Source: Candidatus Rifleibacteriota bacterium (GTDB taxonomy: Bacteria > Riflebacteria > Ozemobacteria > Ozemobacterales > Ozemobacteraceae). Taken from it: a stretch of DNA of 34,549 nt. Each line of letters begins with the position of its first letter. Positions within the stretch are counted from its first letter, which is position 1. The stretch covers positions 1-34,549 of the forward strand of contig JAKQQP010000421.1 in assembly GCA_029564115.1 (NCBI GenBank), read 5' to 3'. The translations under genes were made by a program, and so were the position numbers. The notes under the pieces are model-generated. The model saw only the letters and a list, made by a program, of their open reading frames with translations, did no database searches and had not been told where the DNA came from. This document shows positions 7,722 through 17,900 of this stretch, in pieces.

Positions 7722-8513
7722 ATGACCAAAGTAAAAATGTATGACCTCACCCAGAGACTGAGCATCCACACTCCGCCCTGGCCAAGCTATATGCCACTTC
7801 AGGTACAGTATTTCAAGCGTATCGCCGGAGCCCACATGGGCCAGGGCGCCAACGGCCAGATTATTAAGACCAGCAACCACGTCGGCACCCACATTGACGG
7901 CGAAATCCACTTCTGCGCCAACGGCAGAACCATCGGCGAAGTTCCCCTCGAAGAATGGTGTGGCGACGGTGTTGTCGTTGATATTTCAGATGAAGTCAGC
8001 GATTTCTCACTGTATTCACCCGAAATGCTGATGAAAAAAGCCGATATCCGCAAAGGTGACATCTTGATCATCAACACTGGTTACCACAAATACGGCTGGG
8101 ATCAACCCCAGGCCGACGAAGTGCGCTACATGGTCAAGCACCCCGGCCCTGATGCCGAATTTCACAAATGGGCTCAGGAAATGAAGTTCAAATGGATCGG
8201 CGTCGACTGCGGTTCTGCCGACCACCCGATGAACACCATTCTGCGTGACTGGCACCCGAAGCTTTTCGCCAAAGCAGAAGCCAAACTCAAAGAAACCCAC
8301 GGCAAAGCCTGGGATGAATACTACCCACCCGAAGAATACTATCAGGTCATGCACCTGAAGATGTTCCCAATGGGGATCGTCCACGCCGAAAACATCGGCG
8401 GCGAAATCGACAAGCTCAGCAACAAACGCACCTGGATCGGTTTGTTCCCGTGGCGTGCTATAGAGCTTGAATCATGCATCAGCCGCATAGTTGCCTTTGA
8501 ATTCGATAAATAA
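7722..8513 (+). CDS. Cyclase-family metal-dependent amidohydrolase (kynurenine formamidase/isatin hydrolase-like)
   Basis: Predicted Mn/Zn-dependent hydrolase of the cyclase family (PF04199-type), whose members cleave formamide or cyclic amide bonds. The 263 residues carry the metal motif SNHVGTHIDGEIHF (His53, His57, Asp59, His63). Downstream are the INTGYHKYGW strand and GVDCGSADHPMN, the usual active-site loop of isatin hydrolase-like members. A strong AGGAG lies 7 bases before the ATG. It is the last gene of the FdrA/DUF1116 operon, 37 bases after DUF1116. This position suggests it prepares or consumes a carbamoylated or cyclic amide compound handled by the upstream proteins. The exact substrate cannot be read from sequence. 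Confidence 0.85.
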   Translation: MTKVKMYDLTQRLSIHTPPWPSYMPLQVQYFKRIAGAHMGQGANGQIIKTSNHVGTHIDGEIHFCANGRTIGEVPLEEWCGDGVVVDISDEVSDFSLYSPEMLMKKADIRKGDILIINTGYHKYGWDQPQADEVRYMVKHPGPDAEFHKWAQEMKFKWIGVDCGSADHPMNTILRDWHPKLFAKAEAKLKETHGKAWDEYYPPEEYYQVMHLKMFPMGIVHAENIGGEIDKLSNKRTWIGLFPWRAIELESCISRIVAFEFDK

Positions 8514-8526
8514 GGCCCACTGAAAA

Positions 8527-8563
8527 AAAAAGGCTGTCTCGCTCATGAGACAGCCTTTTTTAT
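8527..8563. terminator. Bidirectional rho-independent terminator
   Basis: A perfect stem (GGCTGTCTC / GAGACAGCC, loop GCTCAT) flanked by an A-run on the left and a T-run on the right. It can stop the cyclase operon on the plus strand and the histidine kinase gene on the minus strand, which ends two bases away. Confidence 0.88.
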
Positions 8564-8564
8564 T

Positions 8565-10532
8565 TCAGAGACCGGCGTTCAGACAGCGATTGTTAAATTT
8601 CAGCTGAATGCGGGTCAGATGAGTTTCGAGTTCTTTAATCGAAAAGGGTTTTTCAAGAACAGCTGAAACGCCGAGTTTTTCAAGCTGCAGAATTTTATCT
8701 TCGCTTGTGGCTCCAGTGCAGACAACAACGGGTATTTCAGGGTTCATCCAGCGAATAACCCCTATGAGCTCAAGACCATTCATCTCCGGTATAAACAGGT
8801 CGGCCAAAACCAGCGAAAGTTTGCGCTGCAACGTCTTGAACATTTCAAGGCCATCGTTACCGTTTTCAGCGGCGTACACCTCATAACCGAGCATTTTAAT
8901 GTTGTCGGCAAGGATTTCTCTGACATGCGCGTCGTCATCTATTATCAGAGCGCATCTTCCGTAGCAGTTATCCGCAGACACAACATCTTGCGGACCCACG
9001 GAAGAAGCCTCGAACAGATCAACTGGCAGAAAAACTGTAAAATCCGTGCCACAGCCGACGCTACTGGTAACCATGACCGCACCACGGTGTCGACGCAACA
9101 TGCCAATTACTGACGACAAACCAAGACCCCGCTGCGCATATCTTGTGGTAAAAAACGGGTCGAAAATTCGATACAAATTTTCTGAGGGAATGCCGCAGCC
9201 ATTATCGGAAACCTTGATAGCCACATATTGCCCGGCCTTGACCGGCGGGCCGAAGTAGCCTTTTTCGGTGCCAGAATAACTGCACAAGCCCGGGAACACC
9301 GATATAAAAATTTTACCCGGCGTTCCTGCGTCAACTGACTCTATCGAGTTTTTAAGAATGTTGATCAGAGCCTGTTTGAGCATAACCGAGTCGATGCTGA
9401 TATCTGGCAGACTCTGATCTACTTTAAGACTGAATTCATGGCCGTTTCCAACTATTTCGCAGAGGTCGGGCTGCATTTCTCTGAACAGATTACGTATGCT
9501 CGTTTTTTGATAAAGGGTCGGCATTTTACCGGAATAGGCCATCAGCTGCTGAATAATTTCGCCGGCTTTTCTTGCTGCATCGACGATTCTGCGGGCTTTT
9601 TCGCGGGCGGCGCTGGCACCAGGGAGTTCGCGCAGCAGCAGGTCGGCGTAACCCATGATTCCGGTCAGGAGATTGTTAAAATCTTTGGCCAGACCGTTAG
9701 CCATCTGCCCAAGATGATCGAGCTTTTGCAGTTGAAGAATCTGACTTTCGTAGCGCACCCGACTTCTTTCAATTTCTTTGCGGTGGGTAATATCACGAAC
9801 GGTCACGGCAAAGCATTCTTCTTCGCCTATTTTAAGATAATTTATCAAAACCTCGCTTGGAAACATGCTGCCATCTTTGCGGCGGCCTACAGCTTCGAGC
9901 TGAATACCGCTACCGCCGGCCCGGGTATGCTCAAGTTCGGGGGCAAGATTTTCGATGGTATCGAGAACGTTACCCGGTACCAGATCACGGGCGTTCATAC
10001 GTAGAAGCTCTGACCGGGAATAACCATACATGGTTTCGCATGAGCGGTTGCAGTCTATTATTTCCCCTTCGGCGTTTTCAAGAAGGATGGCATCTGAAGA
10101 AGCGTCAAAAAGCCCCCAATAATGAGAAGAAGCCTGATGAAAATCTGCCTGTGATTTTTGCGGCGGCGACAGCTTTGTGATGACGACCATATTTATCGCA
10201 TCTGTTTGAGCCCGCAGCCTGGCCGGGAAAATACCGACGCGAAACTTTGTCGATGAACCAGCTGCAGTTTCGATATTTGTCTCAAATTCGCAGTAGTGCT
10301 CAGGAGGCTTATAAGATCGCAAGAATACCGGAACGGTTCTGAAGAGAGCGAAAAGACTTTCGCCCAGCAAAGAGCGGTTATCAACTCCCCCAATGAGAGT
10401 CGCAGCTTCTGGCGACTCCATCACGACTCTGCCTTCTGAGTTTATTTCAAGATATGCCGCCTCAGGCGCATCAGGTTCATCAGAAGCTTCGGACTCAACG
10501 TCAGATTTTTCAGCATTTCTGGTTTCAGACAT
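8565..10532 (-). CDS. PAS-containing hybrid histidine kinase with response-regulator receiver, phospho-acceptor His replaced by Lys
   Basis: Cytosolic signalling protein of 655 residues with no membrane segment. Domains in order: an N-terminal PAS-like region (about 25-120), a clear PAS domain (about 138-250, with DAILLENAEGEIIDCN and YGYSRSEL), a dimerisation helix region (about 265-335), a HATPase domain (about 380-503, with DNGCGIP, DPFFTT and RGLGLS), and a receiver domain (about 525-645, with IDDD, phospho-acceptor Asp578, Thr606, Lys628). The H-box, normally AHDFNN, reads AKDFNNLLTG; Lys283 is encoded at 9684-9686. Autophosphorylation on the usual site is therefore not possible. I chose the start at 10532 because GAGGTGG lies 7 bases upstream; an ATG at 10622 would add 30 residues without a ribosome binding site. 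Monocistronic. Confidence 0.88.
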   Translation of the reverse strand: MSETRNAEKSDVESEASDEPDAPEAAYLEINSEGRVVMESPEAATLIGGVDNRSLLGESLFALFRTVPVFLRSYKPPEHYCEFETNIETAAGSSTKFRVGIFPARLRAQTDAINMVVITKLSPPQKSQADFHQASSHYWGLFDASSDAILLENAEGEIIDCNRSCETMYGYSRSELLRMNARDLVPGNVLDTIENLAPELEHTRAGGSGIQLEAVGRRKDGSMFPSEVLINYLKIGEEECFAVTVRDITHRKEIERSRVRYESQILQLQKLDHLGQMANGLAKDFNNLLTGIMGYADLLLRELPGASAAREKARRIVDAARKAGEIIQQLMAYSGKMPTLYQKTSIRNLFREMQPDLCEIVGNGHEFSLKVDQSLPDISIDSVMLKQALINILKNSIESVDAGTPGKIFISVFPGLCSYSGTEKGYFGPPVKAGQYVAIKVSDNGCGIPSENLYRIFDPFFTTRYAQRGLGLSSVIGMLRRHRGAVMVTSSVGCGTDFTVFLPVDLFEASSVGPQDVVSADNCYGRCALIIDDDAHVREILADNIKMLGYEVYAAENGNDGLEMFKTLQRKLSLVLADLFIPEMNGLELIGVIRWMNPEIPVVVCTGATSEDKILQLEKLGVSAVLEKPFSIKELETHLTRIQLKFNNRCLNAGL

Positions 10533-10723
10533 AACCAACCACCTCGTTTTCTGGTTTGACACACAAAGTAGTTCGATCCTGGTCGTCTGATACTGCAACG
10601 GGCCGCCACAGGATAATAACAAACCCGTAAAAAAAATTAAAAAAAGTTCCTACATTTCATACTACTCAAAAAATGATGATTTTGTTTCATTTTTCACGAA
10701 AAAAATCTTTTTTTTTCTGCTGA

Positions 10724-10752
10724 TTGACAGGTTGCCAAAGGATTCTTATGCT
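10724..10752 (+). promoter_or_regulatory. Sigma-70-type promoter for the secreted helical protein gene
   Basis: TTGACA (10724-10729, perfect -35), a 17-base spacer and TATGCT (10747-10752). The remainder of the 297-base gap between the divergent genes (10533-10829) is A/T-rich, with homopolymeric A and T runs around 10630-10715; no other element was recognised there. Confidence 0.7.
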
Positions 10753-10829
10753 TAAGGGTACCTGTCGAGGCCGATTTTCCGGTCATGTCATTCAGTTGTG
10801 TGACAGACCGCCAAAGAACGGAGTTATTT

Positions 10830-11993
10830 ATGCTGAACGCAAAGATCAACTGCAGCACCGTATTTCTGCTGGTGCTTCTGTGTTTGTTCTTCCCGGTCGT
10901 AGAGGCTGAATCAGGTGTTTTTGATGACATCAGGTTCTGGTATAAAGAACGAAGCGAAATAAACCAGCATTCACGCGTTATCAGCAATGAAGTCAAGGCT
11001 CTCTATCGTGATCGCAAGTCGATTCAGAATTTTGCCGAGGGCGCCAGCGGCCTGGTCAAGGCCTATCACGCAATCAGCAACAAGAACAGCAAAGCGAATC
11101 TGCCACAGCTCATCGAAATTGCCCGTTCGATAACTCTCGTGGTTTCGGAGTTCAACAATCTGGCACCAAAAGCCGAAGCGATGTACCGCAACTCAAAACC
11201 GAGCATGGCGTATTTTTCGCAGCTGGCCGATCAGACCGAAACAATTAAAACGGCAAAAAGCAGTATAGCTGTTAAATCTTTTTCCAACAGCCGCCTGAAT
11301 AAAATTGCCGGCGCCAACGGCTGGAACAGGGTTTTCGACGCAGTCAAATCAGACCCGATGAATATTTTCCGCTGGGGCAGGCTCAAAGACGAGTACAAAC
11401 TCGGCAAACTCGAAGCCCAATACCCGCTCAAGTGCGCTCAAATTGCCTTTGAAGCTTACGCATGCTACGTCGCTTCCCGCGATTCAGTAATGGAACTGAT
11501 CAGCATTCAAAAGGAAATAGAAGGCATTATGGGTGGTAATCTTGGTGCCATACTCAACATTGCCGGGACAGTCAATAAAATCCAGAACGCCGGCAATTCT
11601 ATCGAAACCGTTGGTGAGCTCGCCAATACGGGTGTAGCGAGACTCGGCATAAGATTCGCCGAACTGATAATGATTCAACAACAGTATGTTGCCGCCAACA
11701 AGGCTTACAACGAAAAATACAATAAAGCTTCGCCAGGTGCTTCAGGCAACAGCTCGACTCCTGCTGTCACCGCCGTAAGCTCAGGGCAAAAAACAGAGCG
11801 CACTGCAAATACAGGCACCGCCTCGAACGCCGCAAACTCTTCCATAGCAACAGCCATGGCCGAATACCAGAAGGCATACGAAGCCTATGTCGCCGTTTCT
11901 CAAAAAAATAACGCCTCCCAGTCTGAGATAAACAGAGCCATAAGCAACCTCAATGCCGCCAAGAAAAAGGTCGAGGCAGCCAAAACACATTGA
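10830..11993 (+). CDS. Secreted helical protein of unknown function
   Basis: I do not recognise a family. The 387-residue product starts with a classical signal peptide (hydrophobic VFLLVLLCLFFPVV, then EAES, cleavage near residue 24). The mature chain is almost entirely predicted helix, rich in Ala, Lys, Asn and Ser. A middle segment around residues 225-285 has Gly/Ile/Ala-rich stretches (IMGGNLGAILNIAGTVN). A low-complexity Ser/Thr/Ala/Asn linker follows (about 300-345). The C-terminal helix EYQKAYEAYVAVSQ...AAKKKVEAAK looks like a coiled coil. I chose the ATG at 10830 because CGGAG lies 6 bases upstream and the signal peptide starts there; an upstream in-frame ATG at 10785 would bury it. 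It has its own promoter and a hairpin terminator, so it is monocistronic. A periplasmic or surface structural role is a guess. Confidence 0.72.
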   Translation: MLNAKINCSTVFLLVLLCLFFPVVEAESGVFDDIRFWYKERSEINQHSRVISNEVKALYRDRKSIQNFAEGASGLVKAYHAISNKNSKANLPQLIEIARSITLVVSEFNNLAPKAEAMYRNSKPSMAYFSQLADQTETIKTAKSSIAVKSFSNSRLNKIAGANGWNRVFDAVKSDPMNIFRWGRLKDEYKLGKLEAQYPLKCAQIAFEAYACYVASRDSVMELISIQKEIEGIMGGNLGAILNIAGTVNKIQNAGNSIETVGELANTGVARLGIRFAELIMIQQQYVAANKAYNEKYNKASPGASGNSSTPAVTAVSSGQKTERTANTGTASNAANSSIATAMAEYQKAYEAYVAVSQKNNASQSEINRAISNLNAAKKKVEAAKTH

Positions 11994-12012
11994 ACCCACA
12001 AAACCAGCCATT

Positions 12013-12050
12013 GAAGCGACTGTCACATAAATACGACAGTCGCTTCTTAT
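12013..12050 (+). terminator. Probable rho-independent terminator
   Basis: A perfect 12-bp stem (GAAGCGACTGTC / GACAGTCGCTTC, 10-base loop) follows the secreted helical protein gene. The T-tract is short and interrupted (TTATT). Confidence 0.7.
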
Positions 12051-12062
12051 TGCAGACAAGGG

Positions 12063-12091
12063 TTGAAAGAAAAGCCTGTCTGAATTAAACT
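12063..12091 (+). promoter_or_regulatory. Possible promoter giving a near-leaderless SpoIIE-pair transcript
   Basis: TTGAAA (12063-12068), a 17-base spacer and TAAACT (12086-12091). The expected start of transcription falls at about 12098, the A of the ATG, and no ribosome binding site is visible before that ATG. Confidence 0.35.
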
Positions 12092-12097
12092 GTCAGC

Positions 12098-14989
12098 ATG
12101 GATCAAAAGAAGAGGAAAACTCGAGGTACTTTTGCGGCCTGGCGTGAACCAGCCGGCAGCTTTGTTTTCTTTTTCTTTCTGCTTATTTTGCCGGTTACGA
12201 CTATATGGCTGACCTGCAGCACAGTTCAAAGCAATCTTGAGGCTGATCAACAGCAGCAGTGTCTCGATGAAATGGCCGAAATGACGGCGCACATGACCCG
12301 GCTGGCCGACCCTGAAACATACTTTCAGGAAGCTCTGCGGCGAATGAACGATTCATTCAGGTGGGCCTCTGAACCAGCCGAAATAAGCAGGTTATCAGAC
12401 CCGGAAACCCTCGAGCTGTATCTCTTTGACGAAGATGGCAAAAGGCTCGCCTGGCCACCTGAAGAAACGCAAACCCGCAGAAAAATTTCTGAAGATTACC
12501 TGAAGCTGCTGGTCAGAGCAAGACAAAAGCAGGGCGCCGCCCTCAGCAGAACAGAACAAAACCTTGCCGCAACCTTTGCCGGGAGCTGCTCAACTGTAGG
12601 TTCTCTGGCCCGAAGCCCCGATACCCTGGTGAATTTTCAGGGAATAGGGCTGCGAAGGCTGGGCGCCTGGTTCGACACGAGACTGCCCGGCAACCATGGC
12701 GGCTACTTGCTCGCCTGGGTCGATCCCGACAGAATCAACCGTTACCAACTTGCCGAACAGGCTGTTCACAAAATTCAGAATCTGGCTGGCAACGATTTTT
12801 CATTTGCATGGGTAGATCTGAACAATACCGGCAACAACGGCTGCACTCGAGGGAGGCGGTTTCACAGTCAGGGTCTTCGAATTATAACAGCCGATGGTCT
12901 TAAATCAAGTTTTCAGATTGGCGACGAACTGTTTTCAATAAACGACACCCCAGAAGGCATAAGACTGGTCTGTTCGAGATTCCTTCCTGATCCACCCCCG
13001 ATCATGGCAAATTTCTTCAACATACTGCGCACTGTTGTGCCGGTAATTGTTCTTTTTCTCATCTGGAAGACCTTTTTTATGGTTAGATTCGATCTTTCAG
13101 CCAGTCTACAGTTCATCATGATCTTCGGGTTCACGGCCATCACAGGCGGCAGCATTCTTTTGAGCGCTTCAATTGCCTACCAGTATGAAAAACAAAACTC
13201 TCTCATCGCTGATTACAAGCAAAAAGCCGTCGAGATTCTCGAAAAAATAGACCGCAACTTCAGTGCTTCTTATGGTGACCACCTGCACCAGTACCGGCAT
13301 CTGATCTCTTTGCTCGGCAAACCTGGCAGCAAACCAGAGACTGTTCTCGCACCGCTGACCGCTGCCCACCAGGAAGAAAATATCGCCTTCGCCGGTTACA
13401 CTGACCAGAACGGCAACTTTGTCTTCAGAGCCCCGGGCACAACCGCCGAAAGCTCTCTCGACAGTATCGAAAGCAAATATTCAAATCTCATAAGCGGCAT
13501 CTCGTCTCAAATAATCAAAGCTTTCAACTCTTCCAGAATGCCGGGTAACACCTATTCCTCGGGGGGAGAGATCAACATAAAAAGTCTTTCGGCGAGACCG
13601 GTTGAAGGCCTTCTCGGCAATAGATCAACATTGCAGAACATTGTTTTCGATGGCGACGAAACTCTCTCATTCATGGACCTGGTCATCGACGACCGGGATA
13701 CTGCCTCGGGGTGCCTTTTCATCGTACACGAACCGCGCAAAATGCAGCTCAAATATCTGGCTATTTCCAGTCAGAATCTTGCAAAAACAGGCTTCGACCT
13801 GGCCGCCTTCCCGAAAAAACAGATCGAAAAAAGTGCCTACTTTCCAAGGTTTTCTTATACAACGGAGCTCCCCCTCTGGAAACTTCACGACCTTGTCAAC
13901 CAGACTCAGGTTTCGAGCTTCAAATCAGGAAGAATCGAAGATCGAGAAGTGCTGGTAGCAGCCATTGCCGGCCATAACCTGAAGAACTACAACCTTTTTT
14001 TGATCATGCCCTTTGAACAGATAAAAAAAGAAGCCCGCAAGCTTTCAAGTATATTTATCGCAGCTACCGCTATGGCCCTGCTGTTCATTCTGGTATTGAG
14101 TCTGATATTGGTCAGTTCACTGATTCGCCCGATAACACGCCTTGCAGCCAATGCAACGGCTCTACAAAGCTCACAAAGCAACAATCTCGAAGCGGTTGTT
14201 TTTTCTGAAGCCAATGAACTTGAAAGTATATCGACTGGCCTGACCGATCTGATTCTCAAAGTAAGAGAATTTAACGAGGGACGTTCGGTAAAAAGGCATC
14301 TTCTGCCTCCAGAGCCGCTCATAGTCGGCAGTTTCTTTTTAGGAGGCTTTCAGATAGCCAATTCCCGCGAAGAAAAAGAAATATACCACTTTGCCTGTAT
14401 AGACGAAGGTCTGTCGCTGGCCTTTCTGCTGAGAACCGACCTGAACGGCATTGAAGCCTCTCTGACCCTGTCGATGGCAAGAATGGCAATCAGACTTATC
14501 AGCGAAGAACTTAACGTTCATTCGGCTTATCACTGCGTCAAAGATCTGGAAGAATATTTCCGGATCAATCTGCGACGCAAGCTCGGCGGCGACATCCTGG
14601 CCGTAGTTGTCAATCACGCTGAAAACCGCCTTACGTTCTCAGGCTGCGGAGCGATCAAACTCGTTCTGATCGACAGCACTACCCGCCAGGTCACCACCCA
14701 CGAATTACCTGCCTGTGAAGCCGGTTCAAGCGAATTTCATTCTTTTGCAAACCAGGAAGTCGACTTTGGCCCCGGCATGATTGCATTTGCTGTTTCCCCG
14801 GTATTTTCAGCAATGTGCAGCCAGAAATTGCCAGAAATGTTGTCAACCATAATAGAGCAGAACAAAGCAGGCACATCACTGCAGAACTACATGCAGAAAC
14901 AGGTCGAAGCAGCCTGCGCCAGCAATTTTTCTGAGTCTGCAAGTCTGATCATTATTCAAAATAATCATTGCGAAACAGGTAAGTCATGA
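12098..14989 (+). CDS. Membrane HAMP receptor with degenerate SpoIIE-type phosphatase domain
   Basis: Large membrane signalling protein of 963 residues. A membrane segment near 22-42 is followed by an extracytoplasmic region to about 300. Two membrane segments lie near 306-331 and 336-360, then a second sensor-like region (about 365-640) and a last membrane segment near 650-676. A HAMP linker (RPITRLAANATAL) comes next, then a C-terminal domain (about 740-955) aligning by order to SpoIIE/PP2C phosphatases. In that domain only one candidate metal acidic residue remains (Asp769 in CIDEGLSLAFLL). The GDYYD-type motif, the SDG motif and the final D-D-T/I motif are missing; the end reads SASLIIIQ. 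It is therefore probably a non-catalytic partner. Its stop overlaps the next ATG by four bases (ATGA), and the next gene has the same architecture. No clear ribosome binding site precedes the ATG. Confidence 0.78.
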   Translation: MDQKKRKTRGTFAAWREPAGSFVFFFFLLILPVTTIWLTCSTVQSNLEADQQQQCLDEMAEMTAHMTRLADPETYFQEALRRMNDSFRWASEPAEISRLSDPETLELYLFDEDGKRLAWPPEETQTRRKISEDYLKLLVRARQKQGAALSRTEQNLAATFAGSCSTVGSLARSPDTLVNFQGIGLRRLGAWFDTRLPGNHGGYLLAWVDPDRINRYQLAEQAVHKIQNLAGNDFSFAWVDLNNTGNNGCTRGRRFHSQGLRIITADGLKSSFQIGDELFSINDTPEGIRLVCSRFLPDPPPIMANFFNILRTVVPVIVLFLIWKTFFMVRFDLSASLQFIMIFGFTAITGGSILLSASIAYQYEKQNSLIADYKQKAVEILEKIDRNFSASYGDHLHQYRHLISLLGKPGSKPETVLAPLTAAHQEENIAFAGYTDQNGNFVFRAPGTTAESSLDSIESKYSNLISGISSQIIKAFNSSRMPGNTYSSGGEINIKSLSARPVEGLLGNRSTLQNIVFDGDETLSFMDLVIDDRDTASGCLFIVHEPRKMQLKYLAISSQNLAKTGFDLAAFPKKQIEKSAYFPRFSYTTELPLWKLHDLVNQTQVSSFKSGRIEDREVLVAAIAGHNLKNYNLFLIMPFEQIKKEARKLSSIFIAATAMALLFILVLSLILVSSLIRPITRLAANATALQSSQSNNLEAVVFSEANELESISTGLTDLILKVREFNEGRSVKRHLLPPEPLIVGSFFLGGFQIANSREEKEIYHFACIDEGLSLAFLLRTDLNGIEASLTLSMARMAIRLISEELNVHSAYHCVKDLEEYFRINLRRKLGGDILAVVVNHAENRLTFSGCGAIKLVLIDSTTRQVTTHELPACEAGSSEFHSFANQEVDFGPGMIAFAVSPVFSAMCSQKLPEMLSTIIEQNKAGTSLQNYMQKQVEAACASNFSESASLIIIQNNHCETGKS

Positions 14990-17900
14990 GACAGACAACG
15001 ACAGCAAAAACTATTCAGGCGCTGAAAGCTCTCGGCGGCAACCGCCTGGTTCGCTGGCTGCTGATCATCATTCTAACCTGGGGAATTCCGGCGGCCATTT
15101 TCTGGACAGGCATACAGCTTTTTGTCGCTGACCAGATCGGTCGCCAGAGTTCGTTGATCACCGAAGAAATCGAAAGCAGCCTCGACAACTACATTTACGA
15201 CAGTCTGCCTTCCAGATTTTTCTTTCCGCATTTCAACGGTTTGTTTAAACAGCTCAAAGGGCTGCCATCGAACAACGAAAGTCTGGAACGCATAATTGCC
15301 GGCTTTGACAGGCAATGGCAACCTGGCATGGTCGAAGTATATCTTTTCAACGGTGAAGGCAGCGTGTTTCCGATTCGTGGAGCACGAGAAGAACACGAAC
15401 TGTTCTTTGCTCTTGCCAATTCTGAATACGAGTCAGGGCAAATCTCACCGGAGCAACTGAGCAGAATCGGCCAGGTTTTTCCAGCCCCCGATCTGATGCT
15501 GTCTCGCATTCGAGATCAACGCGACAAGGTAATAGAGCTTGGCAACCCCGACAAATACTCACTATGCTACTTTGATTACGACCGCTCGATAAAGAACCGT
15601 TTTGTTGCAGGCATTCTGGTTTTTGTGCATTACAAGCACCTCAAGGTCAGCAACATTCTTGCCAGCACCATTTCTGCCACCAACGCGCAAAATTACGGTT
15701 ACATCGGCAAAGATGCGACCAGACTGCCCGAAATTCTGAAAGATTTCAATGCTGGCGATCTCACTGACCATTATCTGCAATATCCGACTTCGACCTTCGC
15801 GTTGCGCGGCAGACTGATAGGCCTGAAACGCCTCGACGAATACACGCTTCTTATAGGAGCATTCGAACAGCCTGCACCCCCTGCCCTTCTTCTCTCACTG
15901 ACTATGCTGCTTTTTATTTTAACCAGCATAATGTTTATCAGATTGAGCTACCGGGTTACAGTATTGCAGATACGTTATCAGCATAACGTCCGGCAACGAC
16001 TGACTGGCCTTTTCGCTCTGTCTTACGCGCTACCTCTGCTGGCAGCAGGCTTTCTCTCGTTTCAATATCTGAGAGAACTGCGCCATTCAATGATTCTTGA
16101 AGAGAAACACAGCAATTACCGACGCCTGTCTGAAATAGACGCAGGTTTTACCCGTTTTGTCACTGGCAAGCTTCTTGAATTCAGGCAGTTTTCGGCATTA
16201 TTACGCAACTCAGTGCATTCTGTCGAAGAAATGCAAAATCTCCTCAGACAAAAATATACCGATTTTACCGCTGACAGCATTCATATGGTAGCTTCTGACG
16301 CCTCTGTGATCTACAGCACAGATCTGATGACAGCCGAAGTGCGCCGCCACTTCGACAAGCCACGTGCCGAAAAGCAGAAAATTCTCGAAAGCTGGAAGCT
16401 AAGGCATGCAACCATTACCACAAGACATATCAAAGCTCTTTTCGACAGTCCCGGCGAAGACGGCCTGCCCATCGAACCAGAAAAAAGCGAAGGGCACAAA
16501 GGCTTTATCAAACTTCTTTCCAGCACTGCAATGTCAGCAATGGAGTTTTACAACCGTTCTCAGGGTATAAGCGTCCCTCTGACGCGTTCAAAATCGAATC
16601 TTGTCCTCGACGCAATAATAGAACTGAATACACAGACTTTGTTTCAATCGGCCCGCACAAATATTTCCCGGTTCACCAACATTCAGGGTGTTGACGAAAT
16701 CTTTCTTGGCTTTCTTGATATATTGCCCGGGCCGACTCGTGAAGCCTGGTATGCCTACGCCATGCTCGTCGATCTGGCAAACTTCGAAAGACAGTATTTT
16801 GAAAAGCTTTTTGGGGCTCTGAGATCAAGAAGTGAAATAATGAACAGGGTTTTTCCCGAAGAAGATATCAGAGCTGTTTCAACGCATCAGTATGCAGCAA
16901 ACTTCCCCTCAGTACTTGAATTTAAAAATTTCGAACCGATAATAAGGCGCAGTAACAACGATTTTAAAACTTTTACCCAGCTGATGAAGCTGGATGGTCG
17001 CGACTGCTATGTCAGCGTGCTGCGCGGCTCATATCTCAAGCACTATCTTCTCATGCGCATTTCTCCCGCAGACGCAATTGAACAGCGCTTCAAAAAACGC
17101 GTAAGCATTGTCATAATAATTTTTACCGTAATTCTGGTCATGGGTATCGCCCTGGCACGACTTTTAACCAGACTGCTGATCATGCCCATCAGCGACATAA
17201 TGGCAGGTGTCAAGGCTCTTGCAGAGAGAAACTATCAACATCGAATACCTGTCAGATCGAACAACGAGTTCGGCATTCTGGCGCGTGCTTTCAATGAATC
17301 CGCAGAAATTTTGAAAAAACTCACAATCTCAGAAAAAATCAGACGCCAGCTCTACCCCGATCTCGAATTTCGTTGCGGCAGTTACCTGATCTCAACCGCC
17401 AATTCCAATTCCAGAATCATTCTGAGCGACTTTTTTGATTATATACCGCTGAAACAAGGCACCTACGCAATAATACTCGCAGAAGTTTCAGGAAACGATA
17501 TTTCAGCAGCCTACCTGACAGCGATGCTGAAAACCTCTTTCACCCTTCTCTGCCCCAGTTTTCCATTCAGCCCCGAGCTGATTCTCGAAAAGCTCAATCA
17601 GATTTTTCTGCCTTACTACCAGAAAGGGCACATGACAACCTGCATGATTGGCATTCTCGACCCGACCAACGACCAGATGATCTGCGCCAATGCCGGGCAA
17701 TCATACCCGATCAGCATCGCCGACAAAACCGGCGACAAGATGTTTGTAAGCCTGCCGTCAACCCCCCTCGGAATCAGTGCCGAGACCAAATTCCGGCAAC
17801 ACAGAATCAGCCTCGAGAACCGTTCGGTCATCCTTTACTCTGACGGCGCCGTAAACCTTCCTGATGTTAATGGCGACAAACTTGGCCATGAGGCCTTCCT

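Noticed and set aside
9438..10004. 188-codon plus-strand frame opposite the histidine kinase
   Set aside because: The minus strand encodes continuous PAS and kinase motifs; the plus frame has no start signal or recognisable domain.
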